A stretch of 64,000 nucleotides of DNA from contig JARLHU010000175.1 of NCBI GenBank assembly GCA_031292095.1, positions 1 through 64,000 on the forward strand, read 5' to 3'. Source of the DNA: Desulfosporosinus sp. (GTDB lineage: Bacteria > Bacillota > Desulfitobacteriia > Desulfitobacteriales > Desulfitobacteriaceae). A program made the translations under genes and the position numbers. Below the pieces are notes generated by a model. That model searched no databases. It saw only the letters and a program-made list of their open reading frames with translations, and was not told where the DNA came from. Position 1 is the first letter of the stretch. Every line of letters starts with the position of its first letter. Below are positions 17,587-26,114 of the stretch, piece after piece.

Positions 17587-18612
17587 TCAATGTCCCTGCC
17601 ATTGTTCCTGCCTTTGTGTTTGTCCTTGCCTTGCCAAGCCACTTACTGCAGGATGATTTATACTCCGCTTACCTTCAGATTCCTCTAATTCATTATGATC
17701 CTCACTTAAAATATTCCTAAGCAGCTCGTGATCATGGAGTAGTTTGATTAAAATATTCTCATCTTTGGTCTGGGTGGTTCGAGCGTTGGTGAGAATACAA
17801 AAACTACGATAAACGAGTGCGTCTTGAATTTTTAAGGTCTTAAATAGTTTCCTATCCCCTGCACTGCTGACAGTTAACGAAGAGATAACAGTAACTCCAA
17901 GTCCTGCCGAAACGACTTGTTTGATCGCCTGAATACTTTCTAGCTCCATAGTTATATTTAATTGCTTCAGATCAAAACCTCGCTCTTTAAGGGCCATCTC
18001 CATCACGTTGCGAGTCCCCGAACCTTCCTCTCGTGTCACCAGTCGTTCATTGGAGAGTTCCGCTAAGGTAATGCTATTTCTAACCGCCCAGGGGTGAAAA
18101 TGAGGAATCACAACGACCAACTCGTCCTCCCAGAAAGTCTCCACCCTAAGGTCTTTATGCTGAGGGGCTGTCCCCTCGATCAGACCTATGTGCATCTTTT
18201 TCTCAGCAACCTCTTGAATAATTAAGTCCGTATTAGCAATTTTCACTTTAAAGTCCACGTCTGGGTGAGCCTTATACAAATACGCCATAATCTTGGGAAG
18301 GATATATTCTCCGATCGTCAAAGTCGCACCGAGATAAATAAGTCTTCTCTGATCTATTGCCAGGGCGCTTATCTCCTCCCTGAAACTCGATAGAATGTCC
18401 AAGATAGTCCGAACACGTTCATAAAAAATTTCACCCTCTTTAGTCAGTGTAACCCCTTTATTGGTGCGGTCAAAAAAACGAGCCCCATACTCGTATTCTA
18501 AATTCTGAATCTGCAAACTAATATTAGGTTGACTCATATGGAGATTCTTAGCTGATAACGTAATATTGTTGGTTTCTGCGACCTCTTTGAAGACAAGAAA
18601 GTGTTGTTCTAT
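17587..18612 (-). CDS. LysR-family transcriptional regulator with non-standard start
   Basis: A LysR protein of about 341 residues: winged helix-turn-helix at the N-terminus (LSAKNLHMSQPNISLQIQNL), effector domain from about residue 110, and a polar C-terminal extension with many Q residues. The first canonical start, ATG 18537, would cut the DNA-binding helix. The missing residues are present in frame upstream (EQHFLVFKEVAETNN), but an in-frame TAG lies just before them and the only codon in the right place is ATA 18612, about 10 bases after GGGAG. Either initiation is at ATA/ATC, or a base is wrong or lost, leaving a damaged gene. It lies downstream of ald; regulation of ald is only a guess. 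Confidence 0.75.
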   Translation of the reverse strand: MEQHFLVFKEVAETNNITLSAKNLHMSQPNISLQIQNLEYEYGARFFDRTNKGVTLTKEGEIFYERVRTILDILSSFREEISALAIDQRRLIYLGATLTIGEYILPKIMAYLYKAHPDVDFKVKIANTDLIIQEVAEKKMHIGLIEGTAPQHKDLRVETFWEDELVVVIPHFHPWAVRNSITLAELSNERLVTREEGSGTRNVMEMALKERGFDLKQLNITMELESIQAIKQVVSAGLGVTVISSLTVSSAGDRKLFKTLKIQDALVYRSFCILTNARTTQTKDENILIKLLHDHELLRNILSEDHNELEESEGKRSINHPAVSGLARQGQTQRQEQWQGH

Positions 18613-18775
18613 GACGATGCATCTCCCTTCCGATATTTTCTAAAGCTATTCTTAAGCTCTCTCAATTAACCGATGCATTGTTAACCGCCCTAGGCCTAGT
18701 TGTTCTATTGCCTAAGGGAAGTATTTCCCGTTATTCAACAAATAAATCGAGCCTGCTTTTCTCAATTGATACACT

Positions 18776-18805
18776 GTAGGGGCAATTCATGAATTGCCCC
18801 CTACA
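18776..18805. repeat. GGGGCAA palindrome
   Basis: TGTAGGGGCAATTCATGAATTGCCCCCTACA is an almost perfect palindrome. Related GGGGCAC palindromes occur at 35482-35548 and 56398-56488. It may be a small mobile or structured repeat; it lies between the LysR gene and the ald terminator. Confidence 0.6.
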
Positions 18806-18810
18806 ATAAA

Positions 18811-18842
18811 AAAGAATGGAACCCATCCACGGGTCCCATTCG
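18811..18842 (-). terminator. Terminator of ald
   Basis: The stem GAATGGAACCC / GGGTCCCATTC (10 of 11 paired) is followed on the minus strand by TTTTTTATTG. It lies 34 bp after the ald stop. Confidence 0.8.
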
Positions 18843-18875
18843 ACGCTTACAGAGAACTTAGACGTCAGCCATAGT

Positions 18876-19991
18876 TTAAGATAAAGCTTCTTCTAAGGGT
18901 ACATACAAAATATTCAAGGCTTCGGCGACAGCTTGATAGGTTAATTTACCCTTAATGACATTAACCCCTTTACGAAGCGCACAATTTTCCTGGATCGCTT
19001 TAAGATAACCTTTATTGGCAATCTCCAAGGCATACCCTAACGTTACATTGGTCAGGGCAAACGTTGACGTCCGAGCTACCGCTCCAGGCATATTCGCAAC
19101 TGAATAATGGACTACCCCATATTTAATAAATGTAGGATCACTATGCGTTGTCACACGATCGATGGTTGCGATGCTCCCTCCCTGGTCAATAGCAACATCG
19201 ACGATCACACTGCCTGGCGTCATCGCTTTCACCATATCCTCTGTAACCAAGTGCGGTGCACGGGCGCCTGGAATGAGTACAGCCCCTACAAGTAAATCTG
19301 CTTGAGCTACACTCGCTGCAATATTATAAGGGTTAGACATCAAGGTTTTTATTCGGCCGCCAAAGAGATCGTCAAGCTCGCGTAACCGTTGCGCACTTTT
19401 CTCAACAATTGTCACATCCGCACCAAAGCCAACCGCCATTTTAGCCGCATTCGTGCCAACAATTCCGCCGCCAATAATGGTTACTTTCGCAGGGGGTACT
19501 CCAGGAACTCCGCCAAGTAAAACTCCTTTTCCGCCATAGGGCTTTTCGAGGAACTGAGCCCCTATTTGAACGGACATCCGTCCGGCTACTTCACTCATCG
19601 GGATAAGCAGAGGCAAGGAAGTGTTATCTAATTGGATCGTTTCGTAAGCAATCGCAACGACTTGGTGCTCCATAAGTGCTTTTGTTAATTCCGGTTCATT
19701 CGCCAGATGCAAGTAAGTAAATAGAATTTGGCCGAGCTTAAAATATCCGTATTCGGCTTGTATCGGTTCCTTGACCTTTATTATCATGTCCGCCTTCCAT
19801 ACATCTGCAGCAAAATCAAGGATCTGAGCACCGGCTTCGATATACTCTTGATCGGTAATACCACTGCCCTCGCCAGCAGATTTTTCCACAATAACCTGAT
19901 GCCCGGTCAGAGTTAAAGCGTGGACGCCCGCTGGGGTGATAGCCACCCGACTCTCATTATTTTTAATCTCTTTAGGTATTCCAATCAGCAT
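18876..19991 (-). CDS. ald: Alanine dehydrogenase
   Basis: A 371-residue enzyme starting [20 protein letters not shown], the standard N-terminus. It has the substrate-binding region [13 protein letters not shown] with FTYLHLA and the NAD-binding [13 protein letters not shown]. It interconverts L-alanine with pyruvate and ammonia. ATG 19991 is chosen over a frame extending to 20147, whose extra 52 residues do not belong to the family; GGGGG lies 8 bases upstream. It is a single gene with its own promoter and terminator, next to a LysR gene. Confidence 0.95.
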   Translation of the reverse strand: MLIGIPKEIKNNESRVAITPAGVHALTLTGHQVIVEKSAGEGSGITDQEYIEAGAQILDFAADVWKADMIIKVKEPIQAEYGYFKLGQILFTYLHLANEPELTKALMEHQVVAIAYETIQLDNTSLPLLIPMSEVAGRMSVQIGAQFLEKPYGGKGVLLGGVPGVPPAKVTIIGGGIVGTNAAKMAVGFGADVTIVEKSAQRLRELDDLFGGRIKTLMSNPYNIAASVAQADLLVGAVLIPGARAPHLVTEDMVKAMTPGSVIVDVAIDQGGSIATIDRVTTHSDPTFIKYGVVHYSVANMPGAVARTSTFALTNVTLGYALEIANKGYLKAIQENCALRKGVNVIKGKLTYQAVAEALNILYVPLEEALS

Positions 19992-20010
19992 AATACAAAC
20001 CCCCATCTTA

Positions 20011-20039
20011 ATTATAATCCCTAGCGGAGTTATTATCAT
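20011..20039 (-). promoter_or_regulatory. Probable sigma-A promoter of ald
   Basis: ATGATA (20039-20034) and TATAAT (20016-20011) are 17 bases apart on the minus strand, 20 bp before the ald ATG. Confidence 0.45.
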
Positions 20040-20242
20040 GCAAATATTGTGCCAGACGACGAAGTACTTTATGCTCTTAGGCCAATTGAGCGTATCCATC
20101 AAAGAACTATGAAATTTTCTGTTAATCGAGAGGGCCAAGTGTGGCACACAAAAGCCGAGTATCCCACGACAAAACCTGAATAATCATGCCTGCAATATAT
20201 TGCCCTGCATAATCTTGCAATGCTGGGCTTTCGCTGGGTTAT

Positions 20243-20851
20243 CTAAAGCCCAAATAACCGAACACCTAATATTGAAAAATATCCTTGTGCGACGCCAACC
20301 GCAACTGCTCCAAAGGAAACGAACGCAGCCGAAGCCGTATAATATAGAAATTCTCTGCGTAGAGATTCCCCTCTTGCTTTACCTCGCAGGAGCAAAAACG
20401 AAAAAATAGTTGCCAATCCCGCTCCGAGAAGCAGTAATGGAATAGCAAGGAGAGTTGGAACTAGAACGGTCGTTAGAAGCAGGGCAAGCCCAAGTGTACC
20501 CTTTACACCAATAATGAAACTGACTGTAAACCCAAGTATAAATCCCCGTGTAAAAACAATGAGATAAATTAAGGGAGCCCCAATAATCGTGAGTCCTAAG
20601 ATCCAAATTCCACCCATCATAATAAACATATCCCGAGCAAGTTGCTCTAAGAAGACAGGATCTAACGTTTTCGGTTGGCTCTTTAAAAGTGTATCCAAGA
20701 ATTTCCCAAGCTGGGAAGTTTCAGAGACACCCAAGGCGCTGACTCCGACCGCTCCAAAAACCACACCTGCAAGATAGACACTCGAAAGCGTGAGATAAAT
20801 GACCCAATATTGACGAATATGTCTGCCCAGTTGTTTCCACATCCTCCGCAC
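20243..20851 (-). CDS. spoIIM: Stage II sporulation protein M
   Basis: A 202-residue membrane protein with about five membrane helices and the family pattern YLAGVVFGAVGVS near the N-terminus and FTRGFILGFTVSFIIG in the middle. SpoIIM works with SpoIID and SpoIIP to thin peptidoglycan during forespore engulfment. It follows nudF on the same strand, as in Bacillus. The next gene downstream in Bacillus, fur, is not present; ald and a LysR gene occupy that place. Confidence 0.92.
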   Translation of the reverse strand: MRRMWKQLGRHIRQYWVIYLTLSSVYLAGVVFGAVGVSALGVSETSQLGKFLDTLLKSQPKTLDPVFLEQLARDMFIMMGGIWILGLTIIGAPLIYLIVFTRGFILGFTVSFIIGVKGTLGLALLLTTVLVPTLLAIPLLLLGAGLATIFSFLLLRGKARGESLRREFLYYTASAAFVSFGAVAVGVAQGYFSILGVRLFGL

Positions 20852-20923
20852 CCCTTCCCATACGTTCCTATGGGATTTTATTCCACCAAAGGGGAAAGTA
20901 TGTCCACAACTCTACTACAAAAA

Positions 20924-21460
20924 TCATCCAATCTGCCCATTGACCAGCAAAATACCAAGCATGGTTTTAGCGTCGTTAAACTTACTTCGTTGTGCCATAA
21001 GTACAGCCTCATCCCAGGGTACTTTTTCCACACCGATAAATTCGTCGTCATCCGGGGCTAAGGGGTCCCAGACCAGATCTCGGGCTAAAAAAAGATGTAT
21101 TACTTCGTCCGTAAATCCTGGTGTAGTATAAAAGGTGCTGATATGTTCCATCGTTCCCCGATAACCGGTTTCTTCGCGCAGTTCTCGCTGCGCACAAGCT
21201 TTGGGGGCTTCATTCGCATCAAGTTTCCCTGCCGGGATTTCCAAGGTTTCTTGAGCAATCGCATAACGGTATTGACGAACTAGGAGCACATGCTGATCCT
21301 GCAACGCAATGATTGCTACCGCTCCCGGATGCCTAACCACTTCGCGGGATGCTTCCAGTCCATTCGGCAAACGGACCGCATCTCGTTCCAGACGGAGCAT
21401 TCGCCCTTTAAATAACACTTCTCCCTTAATGCGTTCTTCTTTTCGATTTGACTCTGCCAT
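20924..21460 (-). CDS. nudF: ADP-ribose pyrophosphatase (Nudix hydrolase)
   Basis: A 178-residue Nudix enzyme. The Nudix box lies at about residues 77-99 (GKLDANEAPKACAQRELREE, then TG). The N-terminal stretch FKGRMLRLERDAVRLPNG and the dimerisation region are those of ADP-ribose pyrophosphatases of the YqkG/NudF group, which cut ADP-ribose to AMP and ribose-5-phosphate. It lies upstream of spoIIM as in Bacillus. Confidence 0.9.
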   Translation of the reverse strand: MAESNRKEERIKGEVLFKGRMLRLERDAVRLPNGLEASREVVRHPGAVAIIALQDQHVLLVRQYRYAIAQETLEIPAGKLDANEAPKACAQRELREETGYRGTMEHISTFYTTPGFTDEVIHLFLARDLVWDPLAPDDDEFIGVEKVPWDEAVLMAQRSKFNDAKTMLGILLVNGQIG

Positions 21461-21487
21461 CGCGTTCTCCTCTTTCCTTAAACAAAT

Positions 21488-22903
21488 TTATATAAGAGAA
21501 TGACGTTCCAGTTTGTAATAAAAATTCCTTATCGACATTTTTAATTGTCGAGCTGCTTTTGTTTTATTACCCCCGGTTCTTTGCAACGTGACTAAGAGTA
21601 AGGCGCGTTCCCATTGTCGCTGCAACCCTTCAAACCCGTTCTCTTCTGCTGACAAAGGGGATTTACCTAATTCTGTATACGCCTCTGTATAATTCACATT
21701 CGGCAAGGTTAGAACCGGAAGATGATGTTGTTCTACAACTGTTTCACCGATACGCATGTTAATGATTGCCCGGCCCAAAATATTTTCCAATTCACGAACG
21801 TTGCCTGGCCAATGATACCCCATCAAAATTTGCAAGGCTTCATCACTGACCAGCTCGACACAGCGACCGTATTCCTGATTAAAGCTCCCGATGAGTTGGT
21901 GGACTAGTAAAGGAATATCATCTCTTCGCTGCCTTAAGGGAGGAACTATGACTGGAATAACGTTTAAACGATAATACAAATCTTCACGGAATTTACCGGT
22001 TCGCAATTCTGCTTCCAAGTTAGCGTTCGTGGCTGCAATGACCCGAACATCTACGTTAAACGAACGATTATCGCCTACTTTGACAATTTCACGTTCTTGC
22101 AGTACTCGCAAGAGTTTGGCCTGAAGGTTAAGACTGACTTCTCCAATCTCATCGAGAAAAATAGTTCCCCCGTTTGCTTCTTCAAATAGACCTACTTTTC
22201 CACCTCGTTTTGCCCCTGTAAAAGCTCCTTCGACATAACCAAAAAGCTCACTCTCCAGTAGGCTATCCGCTAAGGCTGCACAATTCACTCGGATAAATTG
22301 CCCCTTTTGTCGTTCACTCGCGTGGTGAATAGCATGAGCAAACAGTTCTTTTCCTGTCCCACTTTCTCCGCGTAAAAGGACGGTCGCAGGCGTTACTGCT
22401 GCACGCCTAGCTTGTTCAATCGTCGCTTTGATGACATCACTTTCGCCGATGATATCACTAAATGTATATTTTGCTTCTAAATGGCGAATTAATCGTTTGG
22501 CCCTTTCCAATTCCTCAGAAAGTTTATGGATCTCAGATCTATCGCGCAGAACACCCACAGTTCCCCGAAACTGTCCAGAAACAAAAATCGGAGCAACGTT
22601 TACGATGACCGCTTTACGTTTCGGCCCTAATTTCATTGCAACACCTTTGACAGGTTGGTGGGTTCTTAAGACCTGCAAGTGCATACTTTCCCCTTCAGCG
22701 ATGTCCACTGTGGGGGGTTTACCGATCACATTCTCCGCAGTCAAACCTGTCAAGCGTGTGTACGCTGGGTTAATCAAAATACACAGCCCATTTTCATCCA
22801 CTACAGAAATGGCATCCTGAGTTGAGTCGATAATAGCGGTAAGAAGAATACGCACCTCTTGCAGCTTGTTGACTTTAGCTCTGAGCTCCTCATATTCTGT
22901 CAT
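21488..22903 (-). CDS. Sigma-54-dependent transcriptional activator (PAS-AAA-Fis)
   Basis: A 471-residue activator: PAS domain (about 20-125), AAA+ domain (about 150-375) with Walker A GESGTGKE, the sigma-54 contact loop GAFTGA and an arginine-finger region, and a Fis-type helix-turn-helix at the C-terminus ([20 protein letters not shown]). It opens sigma-54 promoters in response to a signal sensed by the PAS domain. Its target is not visible; nudF next door has no obvious sigma-54 site. RocR/BkdR-type regulators of amino-acid use have this architecture. Confidence 0.9.
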   Translation of the reverse strand: MTEYEELRAKVNKLQEVRILLTAIIDSTQDAISVVDENGLCILINPAYTRLTGLTAENVIGKPPTVDIAEGESMHLQVLRTHQPVKGVAMKLGPKRKAVIVNVAPIFVSGQFRGTVGVLRDRSEIHKLSEELERAKRLIRHLEAKYTFSDIIGESDVIKATIEQARRAAVTPATVLLRGESGTGKELFAHAIHHASERQKGQFIRVNCAALADSLLESELFGYVEGAFTGAKRGGKVGLFEEANGGTIFLDEIGEVSLNLQAKLLRVLQEREIVKVGDNRSFNVDVRVIAATNANLEAELRTGKFREDLYYRLNVIPVIVPPLRQRRDDIPLLVHQLIGSFNQEYGRCVELVSDEALQILMGYHWPGNVRELENILGRAIINMRIGETVVEQHHLPVLTLPNVNYTEAYTELGKSPLSAEENGFEGLQRQWERALLLVTLQRTGGNKTKAARQLKMSIRNFYYKLERHSLI

Positions 22904-23159
22904 ATCTTGTCTGCCCTTCTCTCCAGTTGGCGACGCATAAACATCTCCATCCTCTAACTTCCGTTTTAGAGCCTTCTATTATTTTGATATTTATGAATAA
23001 GTTCGTCTTCTAGTCTGCAACATCCTGCTTTGCAATACTCTGCACATTTAACTCAATTCGCTTCTGCCGATTAGATAATCCCGCTGCTTTAGCGAAAAGA
23101 CGGATTTTCTTTGCAGAATTTCTATGTTATATTTTATAGTATGGAAGGAGTGACCGCAG

Positions 23160-23225
23160 ATGGGCGATAAAAGTCCTAACAAAAAAGAGACCAAAAAACC
23201 TAAGCAAGTAAAAAAGCCAAAATAA
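23160..23225 (+). CDS. 21-residue lysine-rich peptide
   Basis: ATG 23160 opens a 21-codon frame, MGDKSPNKKETKKPKQVKK then PK, with 10 lysines and no hydrophobic segment. AAGGAG lies 9 bases upstream. TATAGT or TATATT hexamers lie at 23124-23140 and could be a promoter. A strong symmetric terminator follows 9 bp after the stop. The compact promoter-SD-frame-terminator unit, on the plus strand among leftward genes, argues that it is expressed. Similar tiny lysine-rich proteins are known in Firmicutes genomes but have no assigned function. Confidence 0.6.
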   Translation: MGDKSPNKKETKKPKQVKKPK

Positions 23226-23234
23226 ATTTCCGAT

Positions 23235-23290
23235 CTGAAAAGATCAAATAAGGGCTAATCGTACGATTAGCCCTTATTTGATCTTTTCAG
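23235..23290. terminator. 56-bp perfect palindrome, bidirectional terminator
   Basis: The two 28-base halves, beginning CTGAAAAGATCAAATAAGGG, are perfect reverse complements with no unpaired loop. It ends the lysine-rich peptide gene on the plus strand and could end a leftward transcript as well. Confidence 0.75.
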
Positions 23291-23621
23291 ACCTAATAGC
23301 GTTTCCTAAGAATCAACTGCCAATACAAGGCGCGTTGTTTAACTAAAAAATACGCCCTTGCTTGCAAAGAGGATTCTCTATGGCCTCCTTTGGAGACCAT
23401 AGTCGTTTTAGTCATAAACAAAGGGCAAAATGCTATTAAAGGGAGCAAAACTGCAAATATAAAATCACAGTTCGCCAATGGTAATGGTAGAAGTGGTACT
23501 GCCGGAAAAGATAATTTTGAAATAACCGAATAAACCAAACCTTAAGAAACCATGGAGCAATAAAGCCCTGTGGTTTTACCAATTGACTATCCGACCGGTA
23601 TCCCTTGGTATGAGCAGATTC
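23291..23621. other. Non-coding gap downstream of spo0A
   Basis: About 330 bp between the palindrome and the spo0A stop. It contains a weak hairpin at 23543-23577 (AAACCA and TGGTTT arms) that may end spo0A. An 81-codon minus-strand frame at 23293-23538 has no SD and no family resemblance and is not called. Confidence 0.5.
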
Positions 23622-24446
23622 TTAATACATCATTGACATACGCAGTTTATCGGCAACCATGGCGACGAATTCTGAATTCGTGGGTTTACCACGATCGACA
23701 TTAATCGTATAACCAAAAAAACGATTCATAAAATCCACATTGCCACGATCCCACGCCAATTCAATCGCATGTCGAATTGCGCGTTCAACACGACTTGGGG
23801 TGGTTTGATATTTGACCGCTATCATTGGATAAAGCTCTTTGGTTACGGCTCCAAGCAACGACACATTTAGTACCACGCTAACTATAGCATCCCGTAAATA
23901 CTGGTACCCCTTCACATGCGCCGGCACCCCCATCTGATGGATCATCCGAGTAACTTCAACTTCAAGATTTTTAGACGTCGGCGGCAAGATTCCACTTGAG
24001 AACTGCGAATTCGACGACATATTTCCGTTACTCCCCGCATTTGACATCTGGGCGCCATTCGAGGTCTCCGAGAAATCATCTTGTAATTGGCGAATGCGTT
24101 TACCTAAGGTATCCAAATCAAAGGGTTTTAGTATGTAATAATTCGCCCCAAGATTTACGGCACGTTGTGTCATTGATTCCTGTCCGAACGCAGTTAAAAT
24201 AATGATCTTGGGTCTTTGAGATGCGTATTGAAGTTTTTCAAGGACACCCAAACCATCAAGATGAGGCATGATGATATCTAAAAGCACAACATGAGGTTCC
24301 TCTCGTGAAATTAATTCCAGAGCCTCATTCCCATGATATGCTACCCCAACAAGGCTCATATCTTCTTGCCGTTCAATAAATTCTTTGACTATCTCGACAA
24401 ATTCCCGGTTGTCATCTGCCAATAAGACTCGTATAGGCCTTTGCAT
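23622..24446 (-). CDS. spo0A: Sporulation master regulator Spo0A
   Basis: A 274-residue response regulator: receiver domain 5-125 with acidic pair D11-D12, phosphoacceptor D56 (VVLLDIIMP), T85 and K107, a serine/asparagine-rich linker 130-160, and the Spo0A-specific effector domain 165-274 with the recognition helix [16 protein letters not shown]. Phosphorylated Spo0A turns on entry into sporulation. It lies just downstream of spoIVB, the invariant order in spore formers. Its promoter region has a good sigma-H site with an overlapping 0A box. Confidence 0.98.
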   Translation of the reverse strand: MQRPIRVLLADDNREFVEIVKEFIERQEDMSLVGVAYHGNEALELISREEPHVVLLDIIMPHLDGLGVLEKLQYASQRPKIIILTAFGQESMTQRAVNLGANYYILKPFDLDTLGKRIRQLQDDFSETSNGAQMSNAGSNGNMSSNSQFSSGILPPTSKNLEVEVTRMIHQMGVPAHVKGYQYLRDAIVSVVLNVSLLGAVTKELYPMIAVKYQTTPSRVERAIRHAIELAWDRGNVDFMNRFFGYTINVDRGKPTNSEFVAMVADKLRMSMMY

Positions 24447-24487
24447 TTCCCAGGATCCTCCTCATATATGCACATATTAGATTTATA

Positions 24488-24516
24488 ATTTCGACAATTG
24501 TTTTCTATACTCCTGC
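24488..24516 (-). promoter_or_regulatory. Sigma-H promoter of spo0A with overlapping 0A box
   Basis: On the minus strand GCAGGAGTA (24516-24508) is followed after 12 bases by GTCGAAAT (24495-24488), fitting RNAGGAWWW-N12-RNNGAAWW with one mismatch. TGTCGAA (24496-24490), a perfect 0A box, overlaps the -10 element. This suggests control of spo0A by sigma H and by its own product, as known in Bacillus. Confidence 0.65.
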
Positions 24517-24540
24517 TTTTAAATATAAAAAATGCTAATT

Positions 24541-24578
24541 TATAAAAAGAAAGAGTAGCTTTTTTCAAAGCTACTCTT
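24541..24578 (-). terminator. Terminator of spoIVB
   Basis: A perfect 12-bp stem, AAGAGTAGCTTT with AAAGCTACTCTT, and a 4-base loop, followed on the minus strand by TCTTTTTATA. It lies 27 bp after the spoIVB stop and separates it from spo0A. Confidence 0.88.
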
Positions 24579-24604
24579 AATGCTCCAGACGTTTAATTTT
24601 CTCT

Positions 24605-25867
24605 TTAAGCTGCTTGCTTCTTTTCGGGTGGATTTCCCTCATTGATCATATTTTGAATGAATACTCCATAGCCTCGCTGGCTATCGTTAACAAAAACGTG
24701 CGTAACAGCTCCAATGATTTTCCCGTCTTGAATAATCGGACTTCCACTCATACCTTGAATGATACAGCCGGTAACTTCTAATAGCCTTGGATCGGTCACA
24801 CGCACAATCATATTTTTGCTATCCGTTCGATTATGCATCACACGATCGATATTAATTGTAAACTCCTCAATTTTTTCTCCTTGAATCACCGTATAAATCT
24901 TGGCAGGGCCGACTTTAACCTCAGATTCCCATCCAACTGATATTGCTTCGTTGAAATAAGGATTCACCACTTGACCACTCATGGTACCAAAAATCCCTGT
25001 CAAAGTATTTTTTTCAATCGTTCCGCTAAAGGCTGAATTAGAGACAAATGAACCAAGTTTTTCGCCAGGATGTCCTCGTTTACCCTTTTCAATGGCATAA
25101 ATTGATGAAGCAATGATTTTCCCTTGTGAGACTTCAATTTTTTGGTTTGTGTCCGCATCCGTAATCACATGTCCTAGTGCTCCATATTGCTTTGAAACTG
25201 GATCTAAAAAAGAAAGGGTGCCAACCCCAGCCGCTTCATCCCGGACAAATAAACCCATTCTGTACCTACCTGTCTCCACACAAAAAACCGGTTTTATTAT
25301 TTTTTCTAAAATCTGGTCTTGATGCTTGAACAACACATTCACGTTTACTTTTTGCTCTCCAGCAAGATGAACCGCATTAGAAACATCTTGATCGGTTTTT
25401 ACTTCTTGATTATCAATTTTTAAGAGAATATCTCCGACTTCGATTCCGGCTTCCTTGGCAGGAAATGCTTTTCTACCACTTTTGTCTACCACCGGTGCCT
25501 GCCCTACCACCATAACCCCTTTTGTCTGCAAAGTAACCCCAATCGATTGACCACCCGGTATTAATTTCATGGGCTTCATCACTTCAACCTCACCGGATCT
25601 TATAGGAAAAATCCCAAAAAGCTTGTAAGAGACTTCAAATTTCTCCGACCCTGCTCCATAAGACATCCCTGATGAGACTGAAATGATTTGATTTAATGGA
25701 ACTTTTTCCATCTTTATAAGGCGGGACCAAATTCCTGTAAATTGAGGTACCACTTGACTAACTTGAGAATACTCAGACACATTCACTAATTGTTGAAGGA
25801 TAAGATTCATGCTTAGAAAGGTGCAGAACAAGAGACTGATAATAACTAAAACGCTCTTCTTTTTCAC
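24605..25867 (-). CDS. spoIVB: SpoIVB serine peptidase (S55)
   Basis: A 420-residue secreted protease: N-terminal membrane anchor (residues 5-28), PDZ domain (about 105-190) and S55 peptidase domain (200-412). The active serine is S376 in GMSGSPIIQDG; H233 (ALGHVITD) and D359 (VTDP) are the other likely triad members. SpoIVB is made in the forespore and triggers processing of pro-sigma K through SpoIVFA. It lies between recN and spo0A as in other spore formers. Confidence 0.97.
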   Translation of the reverse strand: MKKKSVLVIISLLFCTFLSMNLILQQLVNVSEYSQVSQVVPQFTGIWSRLIKMEKVPLNQIISVSSGMSYGAGSEKFEVSYKLFGIFPIRSGEVEVMKPMKLIPGGQSIGVTLQTKGVMVVGQAPVVDKSGRKAFPAKEAGIEVGDILLKIDNQEVKTDQDVSNAVHLAGEQKVNVNVLFKHQDQILEKIIKPVFCVETGRYRMGLFVRDEAAGVGTLSFLDPVSKQYGALGHVITDADTNQKIEVSQGKIIASSIYAIEKGKRGHPGEKLGSFVSNSAFSGTIEKNTLTGIFGTMSGQVVNPYFNEAISVGWESEVKVGPAKIYTVIQGEKIEEFTINIDRVMHNRTDSKNMIVRVTDPRLLEVTGCIIQGMSGSPIIQDGKIIGAVTHVFVNDSQRGYGVFIQNMINEGNPPEKKQAA

Positions 25868-26031
25868 TCTCTTATCCCTCCAACTCTATTTCTCCCCATC
25901 TTTCTTCCTTTTTCCTCAATTTTTAGAGCGTCTAAATAAGATTAAGTGAATTCTACGTTAAATTATCCAAATCACTTGTGTTTCATCCTGTAAAAACTGT
26001 TCCATATTTTCTAAAACATTGGCAACTAAGA

Positions 26032-26067
26032 CAAAAAAAAATGACTGCATAATTAGGTTGTGCAGTC
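26032..26067 (-). terminator. Terminator of recN
   Basis: The minus strand reads GACTGCACAACC, then TTATGCAGTC and ATTTTTTTTTG: a stem of GACTGCA with TGCAGTC and a T-run. It is 48 bp after the recN stop and separates recN from spoIVB. Confidence 0.85.
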
Positions 26068-26114
26068 TTAACCAAAGAAAATCCCAGAAACTCAATTTTA
26101 AAGCTATGGTTTAT

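Noticed and set aside
23293..23538. 81-codon hydrophobic minus-strand frame after spo0A
   Set aside because: It starts inside a gap without an SD, runs into the palindrome region and resembles no known small membrane protein.
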